DNA of 64,000 bases, taken from positions 54,982 through 118,981 of the forward strand of contig NZ_JAQBOF010000013.1 in NCBI RefSeq assembly GCF_028288185.1, written 5' to 3'. Positions 17,948 through 25,532 of this stretch are shown here, piece by piece (the first letter of the stretch is position 1; every line of letters starts with the position of its first letter). The position numbers and the translations under genes are program-made. The DNA is from Mucilaginibacter sp. GTDB lineage: Bacteria > Bacteroidota > Bacteroidia > Sphingobacteriales > Sphingobacteriaceae. The notes under the pieces are model-generated. The model was not told the DNA's origin. It ran no database searches and was given only the letters and a program-made list of their open reading frames with translations.

Positions 17948-19177
17948 ATGACTAAACAACGTTATTTCTTTACTGTACTTATACTAGGTTCGCTTACTGC
18001 TTTAGGGCCATTTTCAATTGACATGTATTTGCCCGGTTTCCCGGCTATTGCTAAATCTTTACATACTACTACGGCGCAAGTCTCTATATCCTTATCCAGT
18101 TTTTTTGTGGGATTGGCAGCAGGGCAGTTACTGTACGGACCTTTATTAGATAGGTTTGGACGCAAAAAACCATTATATGTTGGTTTGGTATTATACATCA
18201 TAGCATCGGCAGGTTGTTATTTTGCTACTAGTATTGAAACCTTAATTATACTGCGCTTTATACAGGCTATAGGCGCCTGTGCGGCGGGTGTAGCTTCCAT
18301 GGCTATGGTGCGCGATATTTTCCCGCTGGAAGAAAATGCTAAGATATTTGCTTTGCTGATATTGATCCTCGGTGCATCGCCTATGATAGCACCTACGGTT
18401 GGCGGCTATGTTACCGTGGCATTTGGCTGGCATTTAATATTTGTGATATTAGGAATAATGGCGCTGTTGATATTACTTACCGTAATATTCTTTTTGCCCG
18501 AAAGTTATAAGGCCGATCCGTCTTACTCGCTAAAACCCAAGCCTATTATTAACAGTTTTTTACAGGTAATTAAAGAGCCGCAATTTTACACTTACGCCTT
18601 TGCAGGTGCTTTTGCTTTTGCCGGCTTGTTTGTATATGTTTCGGCATCGCCGATAGTATTTATGGAGGTTTTTAAAGTAAGCGCAAAAACTTACGGATGG
18701 ATCTTTGCCACATTGTCTGTAGGTTTTATTGGCTCGAGCCAGGTTAATAACCTGCTGTTAAAAAAGTTTAAAAGCGAGCAGATCATCAGGGTATCGTTAA
18801 GCATACAAGTTATTACCGCGTTAGTGTTTTTAATAGGCAGCATATATGGTTGGTTTGGCTTAGGCGGAACTATAGGTATGATATTCGTCCTTTTGTGTTG
18901 TGTAGGTATTACCAGTCCCAACGCTTCAGCATTATCATTGGCACCGTTCGAGAAAAACGCCGGCACTGCTTCGGCTTTACTAGGCGCTTTGCAGTTAGGT
19001 TTAGGCGCGCTGGCTACTTTTGGAGTGAGTGTATTTAACAGCCAGTCTGCCATTCCAATGGCAGGTATTATGGAATCGACAGCCGTTATTGGCCTGCTGA
19101 TATTATTAATTGGCGCTTCGCGGATAAAGAATAAGGTGGATGTGAGTAGTACTGCTTCGGCCGGGATGGCGCATTAA
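17948..19177 (+). CDS. Bcr/CflA family multidrug efflux MFS transporter
   Basis: 409 residues with 12 predicted membrane helices. The start MTKQRYFFTVLILGSLTALGPFSIDMYLPGFPAIAK contains the GPFSIDMYLP signature of Bcr/CflA proteins, followed by the MFS loop motif LLDRFGRKKPL around residue 70. The family exports drugs such as bicyclomycin or sulphonamides by proton antiport in the inner membrane. Monocistronic and convergent with clpP. The physiological substrate cannot be read from the sequence. Confidence 0.93.
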   Translation: MTKQRYFFTVLILGSLTALGPFSIDMYLPGFPAIAKSLHTTTAQVSISLSSFFVGLAAGQLLYGPLLDRFGRKKPLYVGLVLYIIASAGCYFATSIETLIILRFIQAIGACAAGVASMAMVRDIFPLEENAKIFALLILILGASPMIAPTVGGYVTVAFGWHLIFVILGIMALLILLTVIFFLPESYKADPSYSLKPKPIINSFLQVIKEPQFYTYAFAGAFAFAGLFVYVSASPIVFMEVFKVSAKTYGWIFATLSVGFIGSSQVNNLLLKKFKSEQIIRVSLSIQVITALVFLIGSIYGWFGLGGTIGMIFVLLCCVGITSPNASALSLAPFEKNAGTASALLGALQLGLGALATFGVSVFNSQSAIPMAGIMESTAVIGLLILLIGASRIKNKVDVSSTASAGMAH

Positions 19178-19263
19178 TGAATCACAGATTAAAAAGATAA
19201 GCTGATTAAACGATTATTCGGCGTATTTGCTAAATTAATCTAATCTGTTTAATCTGTGATTCA
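19178..19263. repeat. Inverted repeat between convergent MFS and clpP genes
   Basis: TGAATCACAGATTAAA at 19178 and its exact complement TTTAATCTGTGATTCA ending at 19263, 16 bp each with a 54-bp spacer. The spacer also carries the related TAATCTAATCTG. It starts directly at the MFS stop codon, so it may serve as terminator, but it looks like a dispersed repeat family. Confidence 0.75.
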
Positions 19264-19270
19264 GACTATT

Positions 19271-19954
19271 TTACGTCAACACCTCATCAATTACCCCAAA
19301 CTCTTTAGCTTCGCTGGCTATCATCCAGTGGTCGCGGTCGCATACCTCATGTACTTTCTGGTAATCCTGCCCGCTGTGTTTGGCAATGATGTCGGTCAAT
19401 TCTTTTTTTACTTTTAGTACCTGGATGGCTGTTATTTCAATATCAGATGCCTGGCCTTGCACTCCGCCTAATGGCTGGTGCAGCATTACCCGCGAATGTG
19501 CCAGTGCACTCCGCTTACCCGCCGCCCCGCCGCATAATAATACCGCACCGAAGGATAGCGCCATGCCCGTACAAATAGTCGCCACGTCCGGGCTTATCAG
19601 TTGCATGGTATCATAAATGCCAAACCCGGCATACACCTCACCACCCGGCGAGTTGATGTACATGTGGATGTCTTTCTTAGCATCGGTTGATTGCAGGAAC
19701 AGCAATTGCGCCTGCACAATGTTGGCGATATTAGCTTCAACGGGTGCGCCCATAAATATAATACGGTCCATCATCAGCCTGGAGAATACATCCATTTGCG
19801 ATACCCGCATTTCGCGTTCCTCGGTAATGTAAGGCGTCATGGCAACGGGAATGCTGCCCCTTTCAATACTCGAAATATAATTATCTACCCGGTCGCTTTG
19901 GACATGGCAATGCCCCACCGCAAATTTGCGGAACTCTTTTTTGTCGATATTCAT
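19271..19954 (-). CDS. clpP: ClpP-type serine protease subunit
   Basis: 227 residues. The catalytic triad of ClpP is visible: S134 in GMALSFGAV, H159 in MLHQPLGG and D208 in CDRDHWM. In the housekeeping enzyme the serine context is usually AASMG; here it is ALSFG, and the N-terminus (first ~45 residues, with GHCHVQSDRVDNYISS) is unlike the short processed leader of the main ClpP. This suggests a second ClpP paralogue that could form mixed or alternative barrels with a Clp ATPase. It follows a sigma factor and its small partner on the same strand (13 bp), an association that points to stress control. Confidence 0.92.
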   Translation of the reverse strand: MNIDKKEFRKFAVGHCHVQSDRVDNYISSIERGSIPVAMTPYITEEREMRVSQMDVFSRLMMDRIIFMGAPVEANIANIVQAQLLFLQSTDAKKDIHMYINSPGGEVYAGFGIYDTMQLISPDVATICTGMALSFGAVLLCGGAAGKRSALAHSRVMLHQPLGGVQGQASDIEITAIQVLKVKKELTDIIAKHSGQDYQKVHEVCDRDHWMIASEAKEFGVIDEVLT

Positions 19955-19967
19955 AATGTTTAGTGGT

Positions 19968-20240
19968 TTATTGTTTACTAAAAAGCAGCCTTATTCTTCG
20001 AGCGAAACTGATATACTCTGGCTGTGTAAACAGTGTATGATGAATGATTTCTATTTCTTTTTTTAATTGACGACGGCCAAATTGCTGTATGATACCATAA
20101 GTTTTTTGCTGCCATATTACTTTATTGGTAAGGTCGTTATCCAGCATAAGCTTTGCCTCAAATACCAAAGCATCGCCGGTGTTGGCGGTGCCCAATAAAT
20201 GAGCTTCTATCTGTTTAGTTTCATTCCATGAAGTCGTCAT
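19968..20240 (-). CDS. Small protein overlapping the sigma factor, possible anti-sigma-like partner
   Basis: 90 residues, beginning inside the end of the sigma factor gene (20-base overlap), so translation is probably coupled. The N-terminal part (ETKQIEAHLLGTANTGDALVFEAKLMLD) follows the pattern hxxhLxG...FExxLxxD seen at the cytoplasmic start of Bacteroidota anti-sigma proteins, but there is no zinc motif and no membrane helix. The C-terminus is basic. It may be a soluble anti-sigma factor or adaptor. That is inference from pattern and position; no family was recognised with certainty. Confidence 0.6.
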   Translation of the reverse strand: MTTSWNETKQIEAHLLGTANTGDALVFEAKLMLDNDLTNKVIWQQKTYGIIQQFGRRQLKKEIEIIHHTLFTQPEYISFARRIRLLFSKQ

Positions 20241-20757
20241 ACACCAATGCTTTTTGTTTAATGGTTTCTCTTACTTTTTCCAAACATTTATACTTCTGCA
20301 CGGTGGCTGATCGGACACCCGAGTAGCCAAATTCATCGGCTATTTCGGCCAAGGATAGCTGATCATAATAAAATCCTTTTAACAACTCCATACACTTTTT
20401 GCCTGCGGTTTCTAAAAAGCGCATCAGGCGGCTGTTTGATGGAGTTCCCTGTTCCTCATCAAACGCCACATCAATATTATTCAGCGGGATGTTTTGGTTG
20501 CTTTCACGATATCTTTTTATCCATAAATGTTTGGCCGTACCAACCAGGTAAGCGGTATCATTATTTAAGGTTGATGAGGTCGCTAAACTCTTCTCATAAT
20601 AAATAACCAGCGCATCCTGGAAAACATCTTTAGCTTCATCAAAGCTGCCACCCATGCGGCTGATGTATTTAGCAACCACCGGGAAGGCTTTTTTATACAA
20701 AGCAATAAAAAGCTCTTGCCGCTGTGCTGATCTGTTTTGATTATTGATACCGGGCAT
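20221..20757 (-). CDS. Sigma-70 family (ECF-type) RNA polymerase sigma factor
   Basis: 178 residues. Region 2 is at about 18-85 (DEAKDVFQDALVIYYEK, AYLVGTAKHLWIKRYRE), and region 4 at about 115-170 with a helix-turn-helix (LSLAEIADEFGYSGVRSATVQKYKCLEKVRE). The size fits an ECF sigma factor without extra domains. It overlaps a small downstream gene and is followed by clpP, suggesting a three-gene unit in which the sigma factor controls proteolysis or a stress response. Confidence 0.92.
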   Translation of the reverse strand: MPGINNQNRSAQRQELFIALYKKAFPVVAKYISRMGGSFDEAKDVFQDALVIYYEKSLATSSTLNNDTAYLVGTAKHLWIKRYRESNQNIPLNNIDVAFDEEQGTPSNSRLMRFLETAGKKCMELLKGFYYDQLSLAEIADEFGYSGVRSATVQKYKCLEKVRETIKQKALVYDDFME

Positions 20758-20840
20758 AATATGTCTTTTTATAGATATGTGCTGATTATGGGGTAAGTAT
20801 CACCTTATTTTAAAAATTAACCACTGCCAACTAAAACAGC

Positions 20841-21236
20841 CTACTGCTTAGCCGCTGTTACTTCCGATCCATCAGTACCTTTTGTCGAGAATATTAATTG
20901 CTTATCCTGCAAATCCTCTATATAAAACGGAAATTCTCTTGTCTTGCCATCCGCTAAGATCTCTTTGTATTGGATATTGCGGCCATCGATTTTAAAAGTG
21001 CCATGCGATAAGACCCAGCCATCCCAATTAATAATGAGACTATCTGTATTGGTAAATTCAATATACGGTTTTTCCAGCTGTAGGGTAGTGGTGCTAACGC
21101 TATCACGCGAGTCGGAGTTAGGATGTCGAACCTTTATGTATTTCCATTTACCGTAAAGACTTTCGGGCGATACCGCAGGTTTGCAGGCAGCGAACGATAG
21201 AATGATTAATAACGTTGGTAAAAGGAATCTTTTCAT
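20841..21236 (-). CDS. Lipocalin-like lipoprotein
   Basis: 131 residues. The signal sequence ends in a lipobox with Cys18 (LSFAAC), so a lipoprotein. The remainder (LYGKWKYIKVRH, YIEFTNTDSLIINWDGWVLSHGTFKIDGRNIQYKE) has the alternating pattern and the GKW start of small lipocalin-like domains of Bacteroidota. Ligand and function unknown. Monocistronic. Confidence 0.75.
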   Translation of the reverse strand: MKRFLLPTLLIILSFAACKPAVSPESLYGKWKYIKVRHPNSDSRDSVSTTTLQLEKPYIEFTNTDSLIINWDGWVLSHGTFKIDGRNIQYKEILADGKTREFPFYIEDLQDKQLIFSTKGTDGSEVTAAKQ

Positions 21237-21267
21237 ATTGAATAATTGATTCCACTAAATTATAAAG

Positions 21268-21423
21268 TTACCCGCGCTTTTTTTGTCCTTCCTTTAAATT
21301 CTTTTCAGCCTGCTTAACTTCATCCTTCTCGCTTAAAGGGAAATCGGTTTTGATTTCCTCGTGGGCCTTGGATGATGTTTTTTTAGTGCCGGAATTAGTA
21401 GTTGTTGGTTTCGCGGTTTTCAT
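21268..21423 (-). CDS. Small charged hypothetical protein (51 residues)
   Basis: An ATG at 21423 opens a frame of 51 residues (MKTAKPTTTNSGTKKTSSK... ending NLKEGQKKRG). It is hydrophilic, with a Thr/Lys-rich start and an acidic/basic middle part EKDEVKQAEKN, and is probably disordered or helical. No known family was recognised. It lies alone in the gap between the lipoprotein and the MCE operon. Codon use looks normal for the neighbourhood, but with such a short sequence it could be a chance frame. Confidence 0.5.
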   Translation of the reverse strand: MKTAKPTTTNSGTKKTSSKAHEEIKTDFPLSEKDEVKQAEKNLKEGQKKRG

Positions 21424-21532
21424 GAGCTGTTGATTTAATGTTGCAGATTTGAGTAGTCTGCATTAATTAAACTTATGAAAGTGGAAAGTGTTTGAATGAA
21501 GATGATTTACTCGATCCAATAATATCAGTAAT

Positions 21533-21604
21533 ATAGCGAGAGATCTATACATAAATAGTTTGCTTTGCGCGTGTATAGATTTCTCGCTATTGCTCGAAAT
21601 GACA
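21533..21604. repeat. Palindromic intergenic repeat (family A)
   Basis: Arms 21533-21550 and 21573-21590 are complementary at 17 of 18 bases (ATAGCGAGAGATCTATAC against GTATAGATTTCTCGCTAT), and the right side continues as TGCTCGAAATGACA. A second copy with the same GAGAAATCTATAC core and (C/G)AAATGACA or GATGACA end is at 32438-32527. It sits just after the MCE operon, where it may also stop transcription. Confidence 0.8.
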
Positions 21605-21611
21605 GAAAGGC

Positions 21612-22607
21612 CTATTGCTTACCTGCCTTCTTCAAGCTATCCGCCTTAGCCTTAGCTCTGTCCTTAAAAAAGCCCTTCAAGAAAAAGTTATGTTGCGCAG
21701 CTTCCAGATCCTCATTTAACTTGATAGACCCCTGTTGTAAATTCTGTATAGTGCTTTGTATTTGCGCCGCAGCTTTTGGGTCGTTCAATAAAACACCAAC
21801 GGCGTTATCTGTACGATTAAATTTATCGCTGGCTCTTTTCAGGTTATCTGTAGCATCCGTAGTATTGGCTGCTGCTTGTTTAAGCTGATTGGCGGCTGCT
21901 TTTATACTGGCAAATGTTGCGGTATCAGTCAATAATTTATCAGCCAAACCGCCTTTGGTGTTCATCTTACCACTAAACTTTTCTAACTGTGAAGATAACT
22001 GTGCAGCATTGGCACTGGCTTTTTCGAAATTGCTCATGGCGTTTCTAAACTGTACACCAACTGTGCTATCGGCCATTAAAGTACCTACGGTACCTTTACC
22101 CTGTAATATTTTACGGCTCAGTAATTTAAAGTCGCCGGTTATTGATAGTAAATTTTGATTGTTTTGCTGTAACACCTTTAACATATCATCTGTAGATGTT
22201 AGTTTTTCGGTTTGTAAAACATCGCCATCCTGCACAATAGGTGCCTGCGGACTGCCACCATCAATCACTATAATTTTATTACCAATTAACCCGTCAGACC
22301 CGATATGGACACCCGCGTTACGATGCACAAATTGCTGGGTGGCTTCATCAATACTCATACGTACATCAACCTGGCCGGGGCCAATAAAATGTATTTTGCT
22401 GATACTGCCCACCTTAACGCCCGAGAACCAAACACTGTTACCTGTTTTTAATCCCGATACGTCATCAAATACCGCGCTGATATGTATGCTTTTTGAAAAG
22501 CTTTTTGACTGGCTTCCCAACGTGAAAACGCCAACAATAAATACAATTAAGCCGATGGCTAAAAATAGCCCTACTATTATTGCGCGTTTATTTTCTGCTT
22601 TATCCAT
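21612..22607 (-). CDS. MlaD family (MCE domain) lipid transport protein
   Basis: 331 residues. One N-terminal membrane helix (AIIVGLFLAIGLIVFIVGVFTLG) is followed by an MCE domain at about 40-120 (VFDDVSGLKTGNSVWFSGVKVGSISKI, with a conserved IGSDGLIGNKIIVIDGG element) and a long helical C-terminus (about 130-331). MCE proteins form periplasmic hexameric rings or tubes for phospholipid transfer between membranes. It is the third gene of an operon with MlaE- and MlaF-like proteins; no MlaB or MlaC gene is present, as is common outside Proteobacteria. Confidence 0.93.
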   Translation of the reverse strand: MDKAENKRAIIVGLFLAIGLIVFIVGVFTLGSQSKSFSKSIHISAVFDDVSGLKTGNSVWFSGVKVGSISKIHFIGPGQVDVRMSIDEATQQFVHRNAGVHIGSDGLIGNKIIVIDGGSPQAPIVQDGDVLQTEKLTSTDDMLKVLQQNNQNLLSITGDFKLLSRKILQGKGTVGTLMADSTVGVQFRNAMSNFEKASANAAQLSSQLEKFSGKMNTKGGLADKLLTDTATFASIKAAANQLKQAAANTTDATDNLKRASDKFNRTDNAVGVLLNDPKAAAQIQSTIQNLQQGSIKLNEDLEAAQHNFFLKGFFKDRAKAKADSLKKAGKQ

Positions 22608-22628
22608 TGTAATTAATGCTGTGTAAAT

Positions 22629-23402
22629 CTATCGTATAAAATTGTAATCAAAAAACGGTTTTACCCGTTCGTCCATCGTATCAAAAACCTCGTCAAAAGT
22701 ACCCTGGCGTTGAAATTGGCCGTCTAACAGCATGGCTATCCTGTCGCCGGTTTGTTTGGCACAAGTCAAATCATGTGTAATAATGATGGACGATGTTTTA
22801 TATTTTTGCTGAACTTCGTTGATCAGCTCATTTATCTCAATACAGGTAATAGGGTCAAGGCCGGCTGTAGGTTCATCATACAACATAATCTCGGGGTTCA
22901 ATATCAATGTACGGGCAATACCAATACGTTTACGCTGCCCCCCCGACAGTTCGGACGGCATTTGATTAATAGTTTGGCTTAAACCCACTGCATCCAGTAC
23001 GCTTTCAACAGCGTCATTAATTTCCGCTCGTGTTATATCTTTGCGGTTACGCACCAACGGAAACTCCAGATTTTGGCGCACGGTCATACTATCGTACAAG
23101 GCACTGTTCTGGAACGAGAAGCCAATACGTATGCGTAATTCCTGCATTTCCCTGTCGGATATTTTATTGATATCCTGACCAAATACCGTAATTACCCCTT
23201 TATCAGAATGTAATAAGCCCGAAATAATTTTTATCAATACAGATTTACCAGTACCAGAACGGCCAAGCACCACCAGGTTTTCGCCCTGGTAAAGCTCCAG
23301 ATCAATACCGCGCAATACATCATAATCATCGAAAGATTTTTCTAATCCTTTAATGGTTATAACCGCGTTATTGTAATCAATTGGTGCCTTTGGCTTATCC
23401 AT
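22629..23402 (-). CDS. MlaF-type ABC transporter ATP-binding protein
   Basis: 257 residues. Walker A GRSGTGKS (47-54), signature LSGGQRKR (152-159), Walker B IMLYDEPTAGLD (172-183) and the switch histidine H210 (IITHD) are all intact, so an active ATPase is expected. It powers lipid transport by the permease and MCE protein encoded on each side (gaps 9 and 21 bp). Confidence 0.95.
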   Translation of the reverse strand: MDKPKAPIDYNNAVITIKGLEKSFDDYDVLRGIDLELYQGENLVVLGRSGTGKSVLIKIISGLLHSDKGVITVFGQDINKISDREMQELRIRIGFSFQNSALYDSMTVRQNLEFPLVRNRKDITRAEINDAVESVLDAVGLSQTINQMPSELSGGQRKRIGIARTLILNPEIMLYDEPTAGLDPITCIEINELINEVQQKYKTSSIIITHDLTCAKQTGDRIAMLLDGQFQRQGTFDEVFDTMDERVKPFFDYNFIR

Positions 23403-23411
23403 AATTTATAA

Positions 23412-24221
23412 TTAGCGAAACCAGCTGGTTATCTGCACTATAACAATTTCTTCAATAAATATTAAAAACATGGCCGTTACCACCGCGCCGTTAGCCGCTT
23501 TACCCACACCCTCTGTACCTTTTGTTGAATTATACCCCTGGTAACTACCCACAATACCTATAGTAAATCCAAACACGATGGATTTAATAAGCGATGATGT
23601 GAAATCTGTAAAAGTTAACGGGTCAAACACCTGCTGCATGTAAGTGCTGAAGCTGGTGCCCTCGTTAGTAGCAACGTTTACATAACCGCCCAATATGGCT
23701 ATAAAACCGGTATAGGTAGCTAAAATGGGTACGGTAAGGGTGGTAGCCAAAACGCGGGTACATACCAAAAATTTAAATGGTTTGGTACCCGATACTTCCA
23801 TGGCATCAATTTGTTCGGTTACACGCATGGAGCCTAGTTCGGCACCAATGCTTGAACCTACCTTGCCGGCCGCTATAAGCGCTGTTACCAAAGGTGCCAG
23901 CGCACGCATTATAGCTATAGATACCAATGATGGTAACCACGATGTCGCACCAAACTGACCCAATGACGGGCGTGACTGCTTGGTAAATATTAAGCCTACT
24001 ATAAACCCGGTTAATGATATTAAGGTAAATGAGCGCACACCGACCTCATAACATTGCCTCACAATTTCTTTAAACTCGAAAGGTGGCATAAACGCCTCCT
24101 TAAAAAACCGGAGAATGAACTTGTGTATATCATAAAGACTTACAAAAAAAGTATTGATCTTGCCTTTGGGCTTTGTGGCCTTTTTTTTAAGTTGAAGAGC
24201 AGTGCTGTTTTTAGTATCCAT
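23412..24221 (-). CDS. MlaE family lipid ABC transporter permease
   Basis: 269 residues with about five membrane helices. Characteristic MlaE elements are visible: GAELGSMRVTEQIDAMEVSGTKPFKFLVCTR (the EQIDAM(E) motif of the family) and the final GVGKAANGAVVTAMFLIFIEE. First gene of the MlaE-F-D operon. An exact TACCTTTG promoter box ends 8 nt before its ATG, so the 5' leader is very short. Confidence 0.94.
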   Translation of the reverse strand: MDTKNSTALQLKKKATKPKGKINTFFVSLYDIHKFILRFFKEAFMPPFEFKEIVRQCYEVGVRSFTLISLTGFIVGLIFTKQSRPSLGQFGATSWLPSLVSIAIMRALAPLVTALIAAGKVGSSIGAELGSMRVTEQIDAMEVSGTKPFKFLVCTRVLATTLTVPILATYTGFIAILGGYVNVATNEGTSFSTYMQQVFDPLTFTDFTSSLIKSIVFGFTIGIVGSYQGYNSTKGTEGVGKAANGAVVTAMFLIFIEEIVIVQITSWFR

Positions 24222-24229
24222 TAATGTGG

Positions 24230-24237
24230 CAAAGGTA
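24230..24237 (-). promoter_or_regulatory. TAnnTTTG promoter box of the MCE operon
   Basis: TACCTTTG on the minus strand fits the Bacteroidota -7 element exactly. The ATG follows 8 nt later, which would leave a 5' leader of about 4-5 nt. Confidence 0.55.
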
Positions 24238-24427
24238 TTACTTATGCAAGATATTTCCTGACTATTTTATACAAAAAGTTAATAAACCTGTTTATTGTAG
24301 CTAAATATTAATCAAATGATTAATAAGACAAATGTACAGTAGTTTATGTTACGGGAAAGTCAAAAAATGATGAAGCCCTTAAAACCATTGGTGTATTTAT
24401 TCCTTTTAAAGGATAAGAACAACTGCT

Positions 24428-24697
24428 ATGAACTTGTATCAACAAAAATGGTTGGATATACTACAACATGCTAACCTGCCAGGCTGGGAAATAAAAGCTT
24501 TAGATGATGGTATTTATATAGAAATGCCTCACGTAACAGACCTTAAACTGATAAGAGATAACCTGCCCGAAACCCTGGGCACAATGTCATTAGATATTAA
24601 AGTGCCCAGATCGCGCCTGAAGTTTCATTTCCATAATGGGTATGAAGACTTCGAGTATATTTTAAACCCTAATGATGACGATTTGAATGAAGGATGA
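24428..24697 (+). CDS. Hypothetical protein, 89 residues
   Basis: Not recognised. The protein is soluble (MNLYQQKWLDILQHANLPGWEIKALDDGIYIEMPHV...), with a mixed alpha/beta pattern and a His/Phe-rich segment RLKFHFHNGYEDFEY before an Asp-rich end. No signal peptide and no membrane helix. It lies between the divergent MCE operon and the convergent DsbA-like gene (4 bp between stops). Codon usage and composition match the neighbourhood, so I consider it real. Confidence 0.65.
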   Translation: MNLYQQKWLDILQHANLPGWEIKALDDGIYIEMPHVTDLKLIRDNLPETLGTMSLDIKVPRSRLKFHFHNGYEDFEYILNPNDDDLNEG

Positions 24698-24701
24698 CTA
24701 A

Positions 24702-25406
24702 CTAGCAATCCCCGCCAACCTCACAACTATCACCTTCTATAACATCAAGTGTGGTTTGTTTATTGGTTGTTGCCCATTCGCTGTATGATTTTTCTAATGT
24801 CTGTAAAAAGGTGGGTACTGCCTGTGCGCCTGACACGCCATATTTATTATCCATCACAAAAAACGGAACGCCGCGTACGCCCAATTGCTGTGCCTGTGCA
24901 ATGTCCTGTTGTACGTTAATGGCAAATTTATTACCCGCTAAAGTATGATGAACTTCGGCTTTGTCTAAGCCAATACTTTCTCCTAGTTCGGCCAGGGTAT
25001 CATGGTCGGCAATGTTCTTGCCTTTGGTAAAGTAGGCGTTAAACAGGGCTTCTTCGGCTTCATCGCCCAGGCCATTTTGTTTGGCTAAATGTGCAAAACG
25101 GTGCGCATCGAAACTGTTAGCTACAATGGCTTTATCAAAATCATAGGTTAAACCAACTTCGGCGGCCATTTCTGTTACCTGGTTGTTTAACTGTTTAGCA
25201 TGATCTATGGTTATACCTTTTATATCAGCAAGGTACTGGTTAATATTTATTGAAGTATCGGTTACCAGGTTAGGATTAAGCTGGAAGCTTTTCCATTCTA
25301 TCTCCACATCAGCCTTATGGTCAAACTGATCTAAAGCCTGCTCAAACCTGCGTTTGCCAATGTAGCAAAACGGGCACATAACGTCACTCCAAATTTGTAT
25401 TTTCAT
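24702..25406 (-). CDS. DsbA family (FrnE-like) thiol oxidoreductase
   Basis: 234 residues without signal peptide. The active-site motif CPFC is at 11-14 (SDVMCPFCYIGKRRFE), and the cis-Pro loop is GVRGVPFFVMD near residue 180. The family includes FrnE and 2-hydroxychromene-2-carboxylate isomerase-like proteins, cytoplasmic enzymes linked to redox stress. The C-terminus ends in an additional Cys pair (DSCEVGGDC), which could be a second redox or metal site. An exact TAACTTTG box ends 4 nt before the ATG, predicting a leaderless mRNA. Confidence 0.92.
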   Translation of the reverse strand: MKIQIWSDVMCPFCYIGKRRFEQALDQFDHKADVEIEWKSFQLNPNLVTDTSININQYLADIKGITIDHAKQLNNQVTEMAAEVGLTYDFDKAIVANSFDAHRFAHLAKQNGLGDEAEEALFNAYFTKGKNIADHDTLAELGESIGLDKAEVHHTLAGNKFAINVQQDIAQAQQLGVRGVPFFVMDNKYGVSGAQAVPTFLQTLEKSYSEWATTNKQTTLDVIEGDSCEVGGDC

Positions 25407-25410
25407 ATTG

Positions 25411-25418
25411 CAAAGTTA
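25411..25418 (-). promoter_or_regulatory. TAnnTTTG box 4 nt before the DsbA-like start
   Basis: TAACTTTG followed by CAAT and the ATG. With the usual distance from the -7 box to +1, transcription would begin at the start codon itself. Confidence 0.6.
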
Positions 25419-25532
25419 CCACACCAATATAAGACCAGCGTAAGCGCAAAGTAAAATTGGTGAATGGTATTCGTTGTATCATAGTAAGCGGCCCAGGGCC
25501 ACATGGACATACCTGGACCACTTGGCACATTA

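Noticed and set aside
22159..22626. 155-residue plus-strand frame opposite the MCE gene
   Set aside because: Shadow of the well-supported MlaD-like gene; cysteine- and proline-rich nonsense composition.
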